Source of the DNA: Hyphomicrobiales bacterium
Lineage (GTDB): Bacteria > Pseudomonadota > Alphaproteobacteria > Rhizobiales > Rhizobiaceae
Assembly: GCA_900466005.1 (NCBI GenBank)
Contig: UEGQ01000027.1
Span: 1 to 64,000 of the forward strand
Reading direction: 5' to 3'
Length of the DNA: 64,000 nucleotides
Under the pieces are notes generated by a model. It had not been told where the DNA came from. It saw only the letters and a list, made by a program, of their open reading frames with translations, and did no database searches. Below, piece after piece: positions 39,169 through 47,276 of the stretch; position 1 is the first letter of the stretch, and each line of letters starts with the position of its first letter. Position numbers and translations under genes: made by a program.

Positions 39169-40167
39169 TCAGAGCGATTCCTTGACCTTTGCCGCGACGT
39201 CGGCAGGCACCCAGGTGGTCCAGAGGTCGGGATATTCCTTGAGGAAGTGCTCGGCCGCCTCTTCGTTGTCCGCCTGGTTCTCGTCCATCCATGCAAGCAC
39301 GGCGCCGACCGTCTGGTTGTCCCACTTTCGGGCCTTCACATAGTCCATCGCGACCCCCGCCTTTTCGGCGAAGGCCTTGGTGACCACCGTGAAGACGCCG
39401 GCGACCGGATAGGAATTGACCTTCGGGTCCGGGCAGTCGGCGGTGCCGGTGCAGCGGTCCCATTCGGCCTTGTCGTGCTCGACGCCGAAGCTCAGCTTCA
39501 CCATCTCGTACTTGCCGAGGATCGCCGTCGGCGCCCAGTAGTAGCCGAGCCAGCCAGTCTTCTTCTCGAAGGCGTTGGCGATCGAGCCGTCGAGGCCGGC
39601 GGCCGAGCCGGTGTCGACGAGCTCGAAGCCCTTGTCCTTGGCGCCGACCGCCTTGAAGAGGTTGGCGGTGGAAATCTGGCAGCTCCAGCCCGAAGGGCAG
39701 TTGTGGATCGCGCCCTTCGACGGATCCTCCGGCGCGGGGAACAGCTCCGGGTGTGCCAGCGCCGCCTCGACCGACTTGATGTCGGGATTGGCGTCGGCGA
39801 GGAATTTCGGGATCCACCAGCCTTCGACGCCGCCGTCGCTGAGGATCGGCGCGGCCTGGATCAGCCGGCCCTCTTTCACGGCGGCATCCATCGCCGCGCG
39901 CACGGAGTTGACCCAGAGTTCCGGCGCCATATCCGGCTCGCCCTTCTCGTTCATCGAGGCGAAGGTCGGAACGGTGTCGCCGGTGACGAGCGTCACGTTG
40001 CAGCCGTAGCCTTTCTCGAGGATGATCCCGTCGACATGAGCGGCGACGCCGGCCGAAGCCCAGTTCATTTCGGCAATCGAGACATCGCCGCATTCGGCGG
40101 CGCCGGCGGTCCCCGCGACGGACAAAAGCCCGCCGGCAAGGAGCGCGGCAGCGAGAAATTTCATCAT
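39169..40167 (-). CDS. proX: Glycine/proline betaine-type ABC transporter substrate-binding protein
   Basis: 332 residues, type II periplasmic binding protein of the OpuAC/ProX family. Signal peptide MMKFLAAALLAGGLLSVAGTAGA. Trp- and Tyr-rich segments (EMNWASAGVAAH, GVEGWWIPKF, WLGYYWAPTAILG) can form the aromatic cage typical for quaternary ammonium ligands. Cys pairs (CPSGWSC, CTGTADC) suggest disulphides. It heads the ABC-bmt cluster. The exact ligand (betaine, choline or other) is not decided by sequence. Confidence 0.9.
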   Translation of the reverse strand: MMKFLAAALLAGGLLSVAGTAGAAECGDVSIAEMNWASAGVAAHVDGIILEKGYGCNVTLVTGDTVPTFASMNEKGEPDMAPELWVNSVRAAMDAAVKEGRLIQAAPILSDGGVEGWWIPKFLADANPDIKSVEAALAHPELFPAPEDPSKGAIHNCPSGWSCQISTANLFKAVGAKDKGFELVDTGSAAGLDGSIANAFEKKTGWLGYYWAPTAILGKYEMVKLSFGVEHDKAEWDRCTGTADCPDPKVNSYPVAGVFTVVTKAFAEKAGVAMDYVKARKWDNQTVGAVLAWMDENQADNEEAAEHFLKEYPDLWTTWVPADVAAKVKESL

Positions 40168-40449
40168 GTCTTCGGACCTCCTGGTCTCGTGGTTCCCTTG
40201 TCTTCTTCTTTCGACGGCTTCCGCCGCCCGCAATGCGTTCAGTCGCATTCGCCCATACGACAGATTTGCCGCGCCATTGTGACGGCGCGCCCGACGACGG
40301 GACGCGCGATGCGAGGAGACGCTCGGCATCGGCACAGATGCGGGACCTATCCCTCCGAGGCCTCGATGAAAAAGGTATCCTGTCCACTGGAGAAATCAAC
40401 CTTCGAACTTTCAGGTTGCGTTAACAGATGATTTCACGCGACTGAAAAT

Positions 40450-40708
40450 AAATGCTTTTTACTATGTTTGAATTCGCGTTTACGCGACAAGGATCATCGG
40501 CGCGAAAATGTGGACAAGCCGATACAGGTAAACCATCCGGTAATAATGTCCGGCTATGGCTGTCGGCGCGGTCTTTCGCCGTCAGCGTCTCCGGCTCAGG
40601 TGTTTTGCGTACCGGAGACGCCGAAAGCCCGGGCCTCCATGGCCGGACTTCGGGGTGATCCGACGGGATGCACCAATCGTGCCGCCGTCAGGGCGGCTTT
40701 TCTTTTTC
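40450..40708 (+). ncRNA. Putative structured RNA / leader upstream of cobQ
   Basis: In the 669-bp gap between the binding-protein gene (minus) and cobQ (plus) there is no protein gene, but strong RNA structure: a perfect 10-bp hairpin GCGTCTCCGG / CCGGAGACGC (40585-40594 with 40612-40621, 17-nt loop), smaller pairings such as GGCC-TCCAT-GGCC, and an intrinsic terminator at 40681-40708. The 5' end is a guess. No B12-box of the usual cobalamin riboswitch is recognisable. It is either an independent sRNA or a terminating leader of cobQ, which starts 128 bp beyond the terminator. Confidence 0.5.
40681..40708 (+). terminator. Intrinsic terminator ahead of cobQ
   Basis: GCCGCC-GTCAG-GGCGGC stem followed by TTTTCTTTTTC, a textbook Rho-independent terminator on the plus strand, 128 bp before the cobQ start. 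Confidence 0.85.
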
Positions 40709-40836
40709 CGAACGAAAGCGAAGACGAACGTCCGTCCGGGCCGAGAGGCCTTGCGGCGCGGCTGAGATTTCGGCAGGAGAGAAGCGGCGATCGGCCCGCG
40801 GGCTGCAGCGCGGGTGCGAAGTCGGGAGAACGGGCA

Positions 40837-42291
40837 GTGGCGAAGGCGGTGATGTTGCAGGGGACCGGCTCCGACGTCGGCAAGACCGTGCTGGTCGCCG
40901 GCCTCTGCCGGCTCGCCGCCAATCGCGGCCTCACGGTGCGGCCCTTCAAGCCGCAGAACATGTCGAACAATGCGGCGGTCGCCGACGACGGCGGCGAGAT
41001 CGGCCGGGCGCAATGGCTGCAGGCGCTCGCCGCGCGCACCCCGTCTTCGGTGCACATGAACCCGGTGCTGCTGAAGCCGCAATCCGACACCGGCAGCCAG
41101 ATCATCCTGCAGGGGCGGGTGTTCGGGCAGGCGAAGGGCAGGGACTATCAGCGGCTGAAGCCGCAACTGCTTTCCGCCGTGCTCGAAAGCTACGAAAAGG
41201 TGCGCGACGGCGCGGATCTGGTGATCGTCGAGGGTGCCGGTTCGCCGGCCGAGATCAATCTCCGGGCCGGAGACATCGCCAACATGGGTTTCGCGACCCG
41301 GGCGAAGGTCCCGGTCGTGCTCGTCGGCGACATCGACCGCGGCGGCGTCATCGCCTCGCTCGTCGGAACGCACGCCATCCTGCCGCCCGAGGACCGGGCG
41401 ATGATCACCGGCTACATCATCAACAAGTTCCGCGGCGACGTCTCGCTGTTTGCCGACGGGATCACCGCCGTCGAAGGCTTTACCGGCTGGCCGTGCTTCG
41501 GCGTCGTGCCTTTCCTCAAGGCGGCCTCCCGGTTGCCGGCCGAGGATTCGGTCGTTCTGGAGCGGCTTGCCGGCGGCAGCCGGGCGGCGCTCAAGGTCGC
41601 GGTGCCGATGCTCTCGCGTATCGCCAATTTCGACGATCTCGACCCGCTTGCCGCCGAACCGCAAGTGGAACTGGTCTTCGTGCGTGCCGGCGAACGCATT
41701 CCCGCCGATGCCGGCCTCGTCGTTCTGCCGGGATCGAAGTCGACGATCGGCGATCTCGAAGATCTGCGGGCGCAGGGCTGGGATAGTGACATCGCCGCGC
41801 ATGTGCGCCGCGGCGGCCGCGTGATCGGCATTTGCGGCGGCTACCAGATGCTGGGGACGAGTGTCGCCGATCCCTTGGGGATCGAGGGAGCGAAGGAGCG
41901 GATCGACGGGCTCGGCCTCCTCGACGTTGAGACGGTGATGGCGCCGGAAAAGACCGTCCGCAACAGCACTGCGCATTCGGTGGACTACGACGTCCCGCTC
42001 ACCGGCTACGAAATTCACATGGGCCGCACCGAGGGGCCGGATTGCGCCCGCCCGCCGGTCACGATCGACGGACGCGCCGACGGCGCAAGCTCGCCGGACG
42101 GGCGTGTCATCGGCACCTACCTGCATGGGCTGTTCGGCAGCGACGCCTATCGCAAGCGGTTGCTGGCGAGCTTCGGGATCGAGGGGGGCGGCGAGAACTA
42201 CCGGGCCGGCGTCGAGGCGGCGCTCGACGACGTCGCCGCCGAGCTGGAGCGGGTGCTGTCACGGGACTGGCTGGACCGCCTGCTCGGGTAA
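40837..42291 (+). CDS. cobQ: Cobyric acid synthase
   Basis: 484 residues. It amidates adenosylcobyrinic a,c-diamide at four side chains with glutamine and ATP in cobalamin synthesis. N-terminal dethiobiotin-synthetase-like ATPase (LQGTGSDVGKTVLVAGL) and C-terminal class I amidotransferase with nucleophile Cys in VIGICGGYQMLG and the His in YLHGLFGS. GTG start at 40837 with GGAGA 8 nt upstream; the longer upstream frame runs through the terminator and is not credible. It supplies the cofactor used by the corrinoid protein nearby. Confidence 0.96.
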   Translation: MAKAVMLQGTGSDVGKTVLVAGLCRLAANRGLTVRPFKPQNMSNNAAVADDGGEIGRAQWLQALAARTPSSVHMNPVLLKPQSDTGSQIILQGRVFGQAKGRDYQRLKPQLLSAVLESYEKVRDGADLVIVEGAGSPAEINLRAGDIANMGFATRAKVPVVLVGDIDRGGVIASLVGTHAILPPEDRAMITGYIINKFRGDVSLFADGITAVEGFTGWPCFGVVPFLKAASRLPAEDSVVLERLAGGSRAALKVAVPMLSRIANFDDLDPLAAEPQVELVFVRAGERIPADAGLVVLPGSKSTIGDLEDLRAQGWDSDIAAHVRRGGRVIGICGGYQMLGTSVADPLGIEGAKERIDGLGLLDVETVMAPEKTVRNSTAHSVDYDVPLTGYEIHMGRTEGPDCARPPVTIDGRADGASSPDGRVIGTYLHGLFGSDAYRKRLLASFGIEGGGENYRAGVEAALDDVAAELERVLSRDWLDRLLG

Positions 42292-42375
42292 AGGGCCGGC
42301 AGCGTCATAATTTCTGCCTCTTCATGAGGAACTTCCTTCCTCCCTGGACGTTTGTCGCCCGCCATGGAGGACCAC

Positions 42376-42645
42376 ATGAACGAACTGCATATCACCTGGT
42401 GCAAGCCCGTCGTCATCCGCCTTCCCTCGGGACTGACCCGCCGATTCGACGGCCCCTACGAGGCGAAGGACTTCCTTGAAAACGAATGGCCCCTTCGTCG
42501 CGGCAGACACCGCGACAATGCATCGCGGCAGTGCGAGGCGGCGCTGAGGCGCATCTGCAGCGCCGAAATCGCGCGAGAGGCCTTCATCGCCGCGGCGATC
42601 GAGGCGAACTGTCTGGACACAGGCGACATGGCCGCCGCCGCCTGA
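42376..42645 (+). CDS. DUF982 family protein
   Basis: 89 residues from the ATG at 42376, which follows a strong GGAGG. DUF982 hallmarks: VVIRLPSGLTRRFDGPYEAKDFLENEWP and the later helix. The family is nearly confined to Rhizobiales, often in multiple copies or on plasmids, and its function is unknown. It is 84 bp after cobQ on the same strand but probably independent. Confidence 0.85.
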   Translation: MNELHITWCKPVVIRLPSGLTRRFDGPYEAKDFLENEWPLRRGRHRDNASRQCEAALRRICSAEIAREAFIAAAIEANCLDTGDMAAAA

Positions 42646-42848
42646 TTTTCTTCAGTTTTTGCCAATACGGGCCGGCGCGGAAACCCGCCGGTCCAGCCAA
42701 TTGCTTGCCGATAGGAACGCTCGCAAGCTGCGGCAATACCCAAAATTTCATATGCCTAAAATTTGATCTACAAACACAATGAAGACGTAATCTGAAGTAT
42801 CCATTCTGGAACGGCAGGTCTCCTGCGGTTTCTCAGGGTGGAACTAAC

Positions 42849-43460
42849 ATGCGGCAAACATCTCCTTCATTCTCGTTCAAGTTGTTTTCGGGAATCGCTC
42901 TCGCGGCGTTTCTTGGGGGCGCAAGTATATCTGCAACTCCGGTCTTTGCTCAGGAGGCGGCACAATTGACGAATGTCAAATTGGCAGTCGCCAAACGCAA
43001 GACGGTCCAGCTGACGGCCTATATCACCGGCTACAGCTACTGGGACAACACGCCTCCGGGCTCGGCGGAAATCGCCCGTCCGGTCGTCCATCGCCTCGCC
43101 GGCGGCAAGGGCAGCTACAGCGATCCGATCACGCTGGCCGTCGGCCACTCGATCGCGAACGGCCGCCAGACGCTCGACATCCCTGCCGGGACACGGGTCT
43201 ACCTCAAGCGGCTGAAGAAGTATGCGATTGTCGAGGACGTTTGCGGCGACGGTCCACGCCCGCAGAACGGTCCCTGCCACACCGGCCACCGCGGCCATCC
43301 GTGGTTCGACATCTATGTCGGCGGCGCCGGCAGCACCGCGAGCAGGGCTCAGGCTTGCATGAACAGGATAACGGCCCTGCAGACCGTCATCATCCATCCA
43401 AGGAAGGACCTGCCGGTGGTCGCCGGTGCGTTGACGGAAAGCGGTTGCCGGGTCTTCTGA
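42849..43460 (+). CDS. Exported protein with 3D/double-psi-barrel-like domain
   Basis: 203 residues with a signal peptide (~1-34, ending PVFAQ). The mature part (VQLTAYITGYSYWDNTPPGS ... AVGHSIANGRQTLDIPAGTRVYL ... YAIVEDVCGDGP) resembles the double-psi beta-barrel '3D'/RlpA-like folds found in cell-wall-active and secreted proteins. Two pairs of Cys could form disulphides. The family is only a guess. Its last 71 bp overlap the 3' end of the convergent GT gene, so transcripts run into each other. Confidence 0.65.
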   Translation: MRQTSPSFSFKLFSGIALAAFLGGASISATPVFAQEAAQLTNVKLAVAKRKTVQLTAYITGYSYWDNTPPGSAEIARPVVHRLAGGKGSYSDPITLAVGHSIANGRQTLDIPAGTRVYLKRLKKYAIVEDVCGDGPRPQNGPCHTGHRGHPWFDIYVGGAGSTASRAQACMNRITALQTVIIHPRKDLPVVAGALTESGCRVF

Positions 43461-46400
43461 CCGGGCTTGACGTCGGCCGGGGGATGTGGGTCTCGACGCG
43501 GACCGCTTCCCCGGTCGCGGACAGCCCGGCCCGGCCCGTCTTGCGCCAACGCATGAGCTGGCCCGTGAGCGCAAGCGCGATCGCGCGGTAAGTCGAGATG
43601 CAGAGCAGCTGGCGATAGAAGAGCCGTTGCAGCGGCAGCAGGAAAAGCAGGCGCTTGTCTTCGCTTCGTTCGAAGCTGAAGGCCATGAGCCCGACGGCAA
43701 GATCCGACAGGACGAAGGCACCGTAGGCGGCCGCGATATAGGGCGAACTCTGTGACCACGGCGCCGAGGGGTCGAAATAGAGCGCGACGGCGTGATCGAC
43801 GAGCGTCCAGAAAAAGATGATGTCGACGAGCGGGGCCAGCGCGGTCATCACCACGCCGAAGAGCAGGAGGTCGGTGATCGAGACCAGGCCGAGGCCCTTC
43901 ATCTCTGTCACTGCCCCGCGGTGCTTCCAGCCGGTCTGCATCATGCCGAACAGCCAGCGCAGGCGCTGGTGCAGGAACCGGTCGAGGCCCGCCGGCGCCT
44001 TGGTCCGCGCGATCGCACCTTCCTCGTAGATAACCCTGTAGCCGGCGCGGATCACCGAGACGGTGAGATCGGCATCCTCGGCGAGTGTCTGGCCGGAATA
44101 GTAGCCGGCATCCTCGACGGCCTTGCGACGCCAGGCGCCGATGGCGCCGGGGACCACGAGCATGCCGTTTATTCTCTCGGCGGCACGGCGATCCATGTTC
44201 TGGGCCGTGATGTATTCGAGCGCCTGCATGCGTGTCAGCAGACGGTCGCGGTTGCTGACCTTGACGTTGCCGGCGACCGCACCGACGGCCGGGTCGCGGA
44301 AGTGGCGGACGAGCTTGCCGATCGCGTCGGAAGCGATCGTCGTGTCTGCGTCGATCGCCACGACGATATCGGTGTCGACATGCGTGTAGGCATGGTTGAG
44401 GGCGGCATATTTGCCATGATTGCTCTGCCGGATGAGCCGGACGCGGGGATCGTTGCCGTATTCGCGCATCAGCCGGCTCGCCGTGCGGTCGGTCGAGCCG
44501 TCGTCCATGACGATCACCCTGAGATCGTGATAGTCCGACACCAGCACGGAGGCGACAGTGCCGACGATGGTGTCCTCTTCACAATAGGCGGGGATGAGCA
44601 CGGTGACCGGCGGTGCGTAGTCCGGATCCCGCAGGGGATGGCGGCGACGGAGATGGGAGACGACCGTGACGAAGAGCACGCGGGCCACGCCGGCGACCAC
44701 CGAAACCCAGAAGAGCGCGTTGATCGCCACGGCAAAATGGCTCAAGGCGGTGAAGGAAAAGGCATCGAAGGTGGTGCCGGGGCCTTCGACCGGCGGCATG
44801 ACCTTTTCGGCGGGCAGTCCGAGCATGTCGGCAAGCGTCACGAAGCGATAACCCTCGGTGCGCAGCGTATCGACGAGCAGGGCGGTCGCTTCGACGGTCG
44901 CCTCGCGATTGCCGCCGCCATCATGCAGCACGATGACGTTGCCGCTGCCGGCCTTCAGGTCGCGCAGGACCGAAGCGACGATCTCATCCGCGGAAATGCG
45001 CCGCCAGTCCGGCGGCACGATGTCGGCACCGGCGATGATGTAACCCTGCTGGTCCAGGAGTTGCATCGGCTCGGCTTCGGCGCCGGTCAACGGCCCCTCG
45101 CTACGTCCGTAGGGCGAGCGAAAGAGCAGGGTCTGGCGGCCGGTGAGGCTCGCGATCAGCCGCTCGGTGGTGTTGAGCTCCATGCGCGCACGCCAGCCGG
45201 AGGCATTCTCGAGCGCCGGGTGGGTGAAGGTGTGGACGCCGATTTCATGGCCATCGTCGACGATCCGGCGGATGATGTCGGGATTGTCGAGGGCCTCCTT
45301 GCCGATGACGAAGAAGGTTGCAGGCGCGCCGCGGGCGGCGAGCTCGTCCAGGATCTCGGTGGTGTAGACGCGGTCCGGCCCGTCGTCGAAGGTGAGCGCC
45401 ACCGTTCCCGGTTCGCCAGCGCCATAGCGCAGCACCGTGAACGGCTCGGCCGGACGCGCATAATCCTCGGCGATGAGGAGCCCGGTCGAGGGATCGAGGA
45501 CGACGTTGCGGATGCCGGTTTCCGGTGCGCGGAGCAGCTTGTGGAAGGCGCCCTTGCCGTCGTAACCGACGTAATCGCCGATCGGGACTTCCTCGAGCAG
45601 GGACTTTACGGACCGGGGCGCCGCATTGCGGTCGAGCAGGTGCCAGATGCCGGGATCGGCATCCGTCGATGGCCAGACTGCGACGGCGGGCATCGTTCCG
45701 CTGCGCGAGAGGGCGATCAGCTGGTTGTGGAAGGAAACCGCATCGAGCATCCAGATGCGGTGGCGGTTGCCTTCGCTGTCGACGAACCGTGTCGTCGGAT
45801 TGAGCGATACGGGGTCAAGCCGGATACTCCCGCCGTGGAGCGCCGAAAGGCGTGCGGCTTCCGGAAAGGCTATGGGCCGCGGCTCGCCGGCATTGCTGAC
45901 CCAGTCGTAGCCGCCGGTGCCGAGCGCGACGATCAGCTTGTCGGCCGGTACCGCCGCGACTACCGAGGAAAGGGCTGTCGTCAGCCAGTCCTGGGGAGCC
46001 AGCGGCGTCGGCCGGAGACTGTCGGCCGGCTCCTGAAAGGCGAGAACGACGTAGCGGTCGACCGCGGCGTCAACTGCCGGTTCGCTCCAGGGCGCCTCGG
46101 AGATCGGATTGATGACGCAGGTCTGCCGGCCGGTCGCGGCGAAGGATTGCTTCAGCGAGGCGAGCAGGCGCCCCAGGTCGCGATAGGCCGTTTCCGGCAC
46201 GGATGCGACATCGAGGCAGATGCCGTCATAGCCCTTTGCCTGAACCTCCCGCGCCAGATCCCCGGCGATCCGGGTCGACGTCGTAGGGGAGGCGAGGGCC
46301 GCGGCCGTCTTTGCGGAGTCGTTCTCGGCGGAGAGTTCCACGACCGGCATCAGGGTGAGCGTCGAGCGCCGGCGTGCGACGAGCTCGGCGATGCGCTGCT

Positions 46401-46875
46401 GGTGGGGGGCGGAGAAGCCGAGCGGAACGAGATCGCCCTCCGGCAGGGCGATCTGGTACCATTCCGGCATCAGGCCGTCCAATTCCGGCAGGTTCTTCTG
46501 CAGCGAAAGGTCGCTCCACTCCGGCCAATAGGGGAGATAGCCGAAAACCTGTGGCGGGATCGAAAAACTCGTCGGCGACCGGGCTGCCGCGTCAGAGACC
46601 TTGTCGGGAGCGGGCGCGCGAGGAGAGGGAGCGTCGATGGGCTGTTGTGCCCCGGCGCCATCGCGCACGATGCCGGGCGACGGCAGCTTTTCGAGGAGAT
46701 ACAGGCTGGCGCCAAAGGTTCCGAGCCAGAGGACGAAGAAGATGAGCGCAATCGCGGCACCGATCTTGACGATCGTTCCGCGTTTCGATCCGGGATCGTA
46801 GAAAATGGGCGCGTCTTTTCTCGCCCGGCGTCCGCGCGCGTGACGGACCGCCGGCAGCGTTGGCCCTTGCTGCAC
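43390..46875 (-). CDS. GH18-like / CE4 deacetylase / GT2 synthase fusion, paralogue 1
   Basis: 1161 residues in one polypeptide: cytoplasmic N-tail, a membrane span (~36-61), an outside GH18-like barrel (~115-430), a CE4 NodB-type polysaccharide deacetylase (~490-690) and a processive GT2 (NodC/PgaC-like, ~765-985) followed by several membrane spans. CE4 motifs are complete (TFDDGPD ~495, HTFTHP ~546, RSPYG, PPDW, VLHDG). GT2 motifs are complete (DDGS, DADT, EDAD, QRLRW ~970). The GH18 catalytic motif reads YDGICLDVAS (216-225), lacking the essential Glu. Predicted product: an N-acetylhexosamine polymer that is made, exported and partly deacetylated. A 1157-residue paralogue is encoded at 47277. 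Confidence 0.9.
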   Translation of the reverse strand: MQQGPTLPAVRHARGRRARKDAPIFYDPGSKRGTIVKIGAAIALIFFVLWLGTFGASLYLLEKLPSPGIVRDGAGAQQPIDAPSPRAPAPDKVSDAAARSPTSFSIPPQVFGYLPYWPEWSDLSLQKNLPELDGLMPEWYQIALPEGDLVPLGFSAPHQQRIAELVARRRSTLTLMPVVELSAENDSAKTAAALASPTTSTRIAGDLAREVQAKGYDGICLDVASVPETAYRDLGRLLASLKQSFAATGRQTCVINPISEAPWSEPAVDAAVDRYVVLAFQEPADSLRPTPLAPQDWLTTALSSVVAAVPADKLIVALGTGGYDWVSNAGEPRPIAFPEAARLSALHGGSIRLDPVSLNPTTRFVDSEGNRHRIWMLDAVSFHNQLIALSRSGTMPAVAVWPSTDADPGIWHLLDRNAAPRSVKSLLEEVPIGDYVGYDGKGAFHKLLRAPETGIRNVVLDPSTGLLIAEDYARPAEPFTVLRYGAGEPGTVALTFDDGPDRVYTTEILDELAARGAPATFFVIGKEALDNPDIIRRIVDDGHEIGVHTFTHPALENASGWRARMELNTTERLIASLTGRQTLLFRSPYGRSEGPLTGAEAEPMQLLDQQGYIIAGADIVPPDWRRISADEIVASVLRDLKAGSGNVIVLHDGGGNREATVEATALLVDTLRTEGYRFVTLADMLGLPAEKVMPPVEGPGTTFDAFSFTALSHFAVAINALFWVSVVAGVARVLFVTVVSHLRRRHPLRDPDYAPPVTVLIPAYCEEDTIVGTVASVLVSDYHDLRVIVMDDGSTDRTASRLMREYGNDPRVRLIRQSNHGKYAALNHAYTHVDTDIVVAIDADTTIASDAIGKLVRHFRDPAVGAVAGNVKVSNRDRLLTRMQALEYITAQNMDRRAAERINGMLVVPGAIGAWRRKAVEDAGYYSGQTLAEDADLTVSVIRAGYRVIYEEGAIARTKAPAGLDRFLHQRLRWLFGMMQTGWKHRGAVTEMKGLGLVSITDLLLFGVVMTALAPLVDIIFFWTLVDHAVALYFDPSAPWSQSSPYIAAAYGAFVLSDLAVGLMAFSFERSEDKRLLFLLPLQRLFYRQLLCISTYRAIALALTGQLMRWRKTGRAGLSATGEAVRVETHIPRPTSSPVRRPGNRFPSTHRRPPAGPSLDG

Positions 46876-46946
46876 GGTTGGTACTCTTGGTTACGTTACC
46901 CGTTAATTTCTACTGGTATTTAAGCGTTCATTCGAAAATAGTGAAG

Positions 46947-46960
46947 TTGATCGACATCAA
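46947..46960 (-). promoter_or_regulatory. FNR/FixK-type box upstream of paralogue 1
   Basis: TTGATCGACATCAA is a perfect match to the anaerobox TTGAT-N4-ATCAA, 72 bp upstream of the start codon. The surrounding ~400 bp (46876-47276) hold no gene that I can find. The flanks resemble the region upstream of paralogue 2. Confidence 0.65.
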
Positions 46961-47276
46961 AAATCTGCATTATTCCTGACTAATTTAGGGTATTTTCAAC
47001 CCTGGGGATCTCCGGTGCTCACTTTCCATTCTTACGCTCGTCTACACATCTCGTCGCCTCACCTATTCGGGTGAAAAACGGGCGATATCGCGAATAACCT
47101 CAAAAGGTTAGTGTCTGCGAAAGGGGAGGGGCGGCGTCTCGTCCCGCACGCCGGCAGCCGTCTGCACAGAGGTGGCGGAGGATTGTGCCGGGTGTCGCAA
47201 AGCCGGGGCTTCGAGCGCAGACAGGCGTTCGTGCGGAGAATGCTGTAGCGCGGATCAGGCAGGTCGAGGCCAATGC

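Noticed and set aside
40450-40836. Cobalamin riboswitch ahead of cobQ
   Set aside because: The position fits, but I cannot find the conserved B12 box or the characteristic core sequences. The structured region is therefore reported only as an unassigned RNA.
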